Origin: an uncultured Collinsella sp.
GTDB lineage: Bacteria > Actinomycetota > Coriobacteriia > Coriobacteriales > Coriobacteriaceae
Direction: 5' to 3'
Assembly: GCA_900550195.1 (NCBI GenBank)
Contig: URRB01000009.1
Coordinates: 23,376 to 87,375, forward strand
Length of the DNA stretch: 64,000 bases
Under the pieces are notes generated by a model. The model was not told where the DNA came from and did no database searches. It saw only the letters and a program-made list of their open reading frames with translations. Position 1 is the first letter of the stretch; each line of letters opens with the position of its first letter. The position numbers and the translations under genes were made by a program. Below are positions 59,703-64,000 of this stretch, one piece after another.

Positions 59703-59811
59703 GTTCACCTCCATATCGCACAGACTAAGTTATTGTAGTCCGTTCGCAGAAGATGCGACAAACGAGGGTTATAAAACACAGCTACTATGTGAGACAAAAG
59801 CCCGTAAACGC

Positions 59812-59841
59812 AAAAAAGGGGGAGGCCGCGAGGCCTCCCCC
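59812..59841 (-). terminator. rRNA operon terminator
   Basis: GGGGGAGGCC and its exact inverse with a GCGA loop, followed by six T on the minus strand, just after 5S rRNA. Confidence 0.93.
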
Positions 59842-59873
59842 TTCTCAGTTCAAGCGTACGGCTCGGTGCCGTC

Positions 59874-59999
59874 CACCGGTCAGCGGCGCCCTGGCCTCCC
59901 ACGGGCTGACCCCGCAGTACTCTCGGCGCGATGGGGCTTAGCTTCCGGGTTCGGAACGGGACCGGGCGTGCCCCCCATGCTCTGGCCGCTGACCGGTGG
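59874..59999 (-). rRNA. rrf: 5S ribosomal RNA
   Basis: On the minus strand the molecule contains the conserved CCGTTCCGAACCCGGAAG and AAGCCCCATCGCGCCGA-like blocks. The terminal stem CACCGGTCAGCGGC pairs with its inverse at the other end. That stem is longer than the usual 5S helix I, so the exact ends may be a few bases inside these coordinates. Confidence 0.85.
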
Positions 60000-60139
60000 G
60001 CGGCGCCCACCGTTACGGTGTCCTGGGTCTCACTCTACACGTGCCCTGGGGGCCGCATGGCGTATAGGGGGGAGTGACTCGGGGGCATCCTCGTGCCCGG
60101 ACCGCGCTTCAGAGCGCATGTCCCGCGGGCCGCGAGGTG

Positions 60140-64000
<3,861 letters not shown>

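Overview
This is a GC-rich bacterial chromosome segment, most likely from the actinobacterial class Coriobacteriia and probably Collinsella. The genus call is an inference from gene content: a fused HisZ-HisG, a TsaB-RimI-TsaD fusion, mannose-family PTS operons for Amadori compounds, and Coriobacteria-like rRNA. Nearly every base is assigned to housekeeping or sugar-metabolism genes. No prophage, insertion sequence or CRISPR array is visible.

Layout. 1-5 kb: a ppx/gppA-type phosphatase (cut by the window edge), a DivIC-like septum protein, enolase, then mazG, a YfcE-type phosphodiesterase and a stand-alone LarC C-terminal domain. 5.3-14.4 kb: a complete histidine pathway, as a minus-strand operon hisZG-D-C-B-H-A-F-I-E, with a PHP histidinol-phosphatase converging on it. 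14.6-27.2 kb: two mannose-family PTS operons for glycated amino acids. Each carries a FrlB-type deglycase; one has a FrlC-like epimerase, the other a GlmS-like (GfrE-type) deglycase, an MFS transporter and two GntR/UTRA regulators. 27.3-31.6 kb: a small unknown protein, a LacI regulator, murB and a secreted cysteine peptidase/amidase. 31.9-45.6 kb: galE, malQ, glgP, a maltodextrin-type ABC transporter, a GntR regulator and a PTS EIICB permease fused to a HAD phosphatase. 45.7-52.5 kb: a prenyl diphosphate synthase, a peptidoglycan-binding protein, tRNA-Gln, a large JetD-like Toprim protein and cstA. 52.9-59.7 kb: an acpS-nnr-alr-udg-tsaE-tsaB/rimI/tsaD operon. 59.8-64 kb: a minus-strand rRNA operon (5S, 23S, 3' part of 16S).

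How it fits together. The 14-45 kb block imports glycated amino acids and alpha-glucans and feeds the products into glycolysis. Short motifs recur upstream of these operons (TTCGGYGAAC, TTGTTTRAAC, ATACCA-type sites) and suggest shared control. The remaining genes are housekeeping.

The most unusual signals are non-coding. Two intergenic elements (30251-30381, 48081-48217) have perfect 30- and 34-bp inverted arms of unrelated sequence around a conserved core, and the inner hairpin of that core covaries. A probable relative lies at 7044-7143. Other long hairpins, several kept intact only through G-U pairs, and a triple tandem hairpin array occur elsewhere. Among proteins, the orphan JetD-like protein, the EIICB-HAD fusion and the nearly identical frlB copies stand out. 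All calls were made by eye, without database searches.
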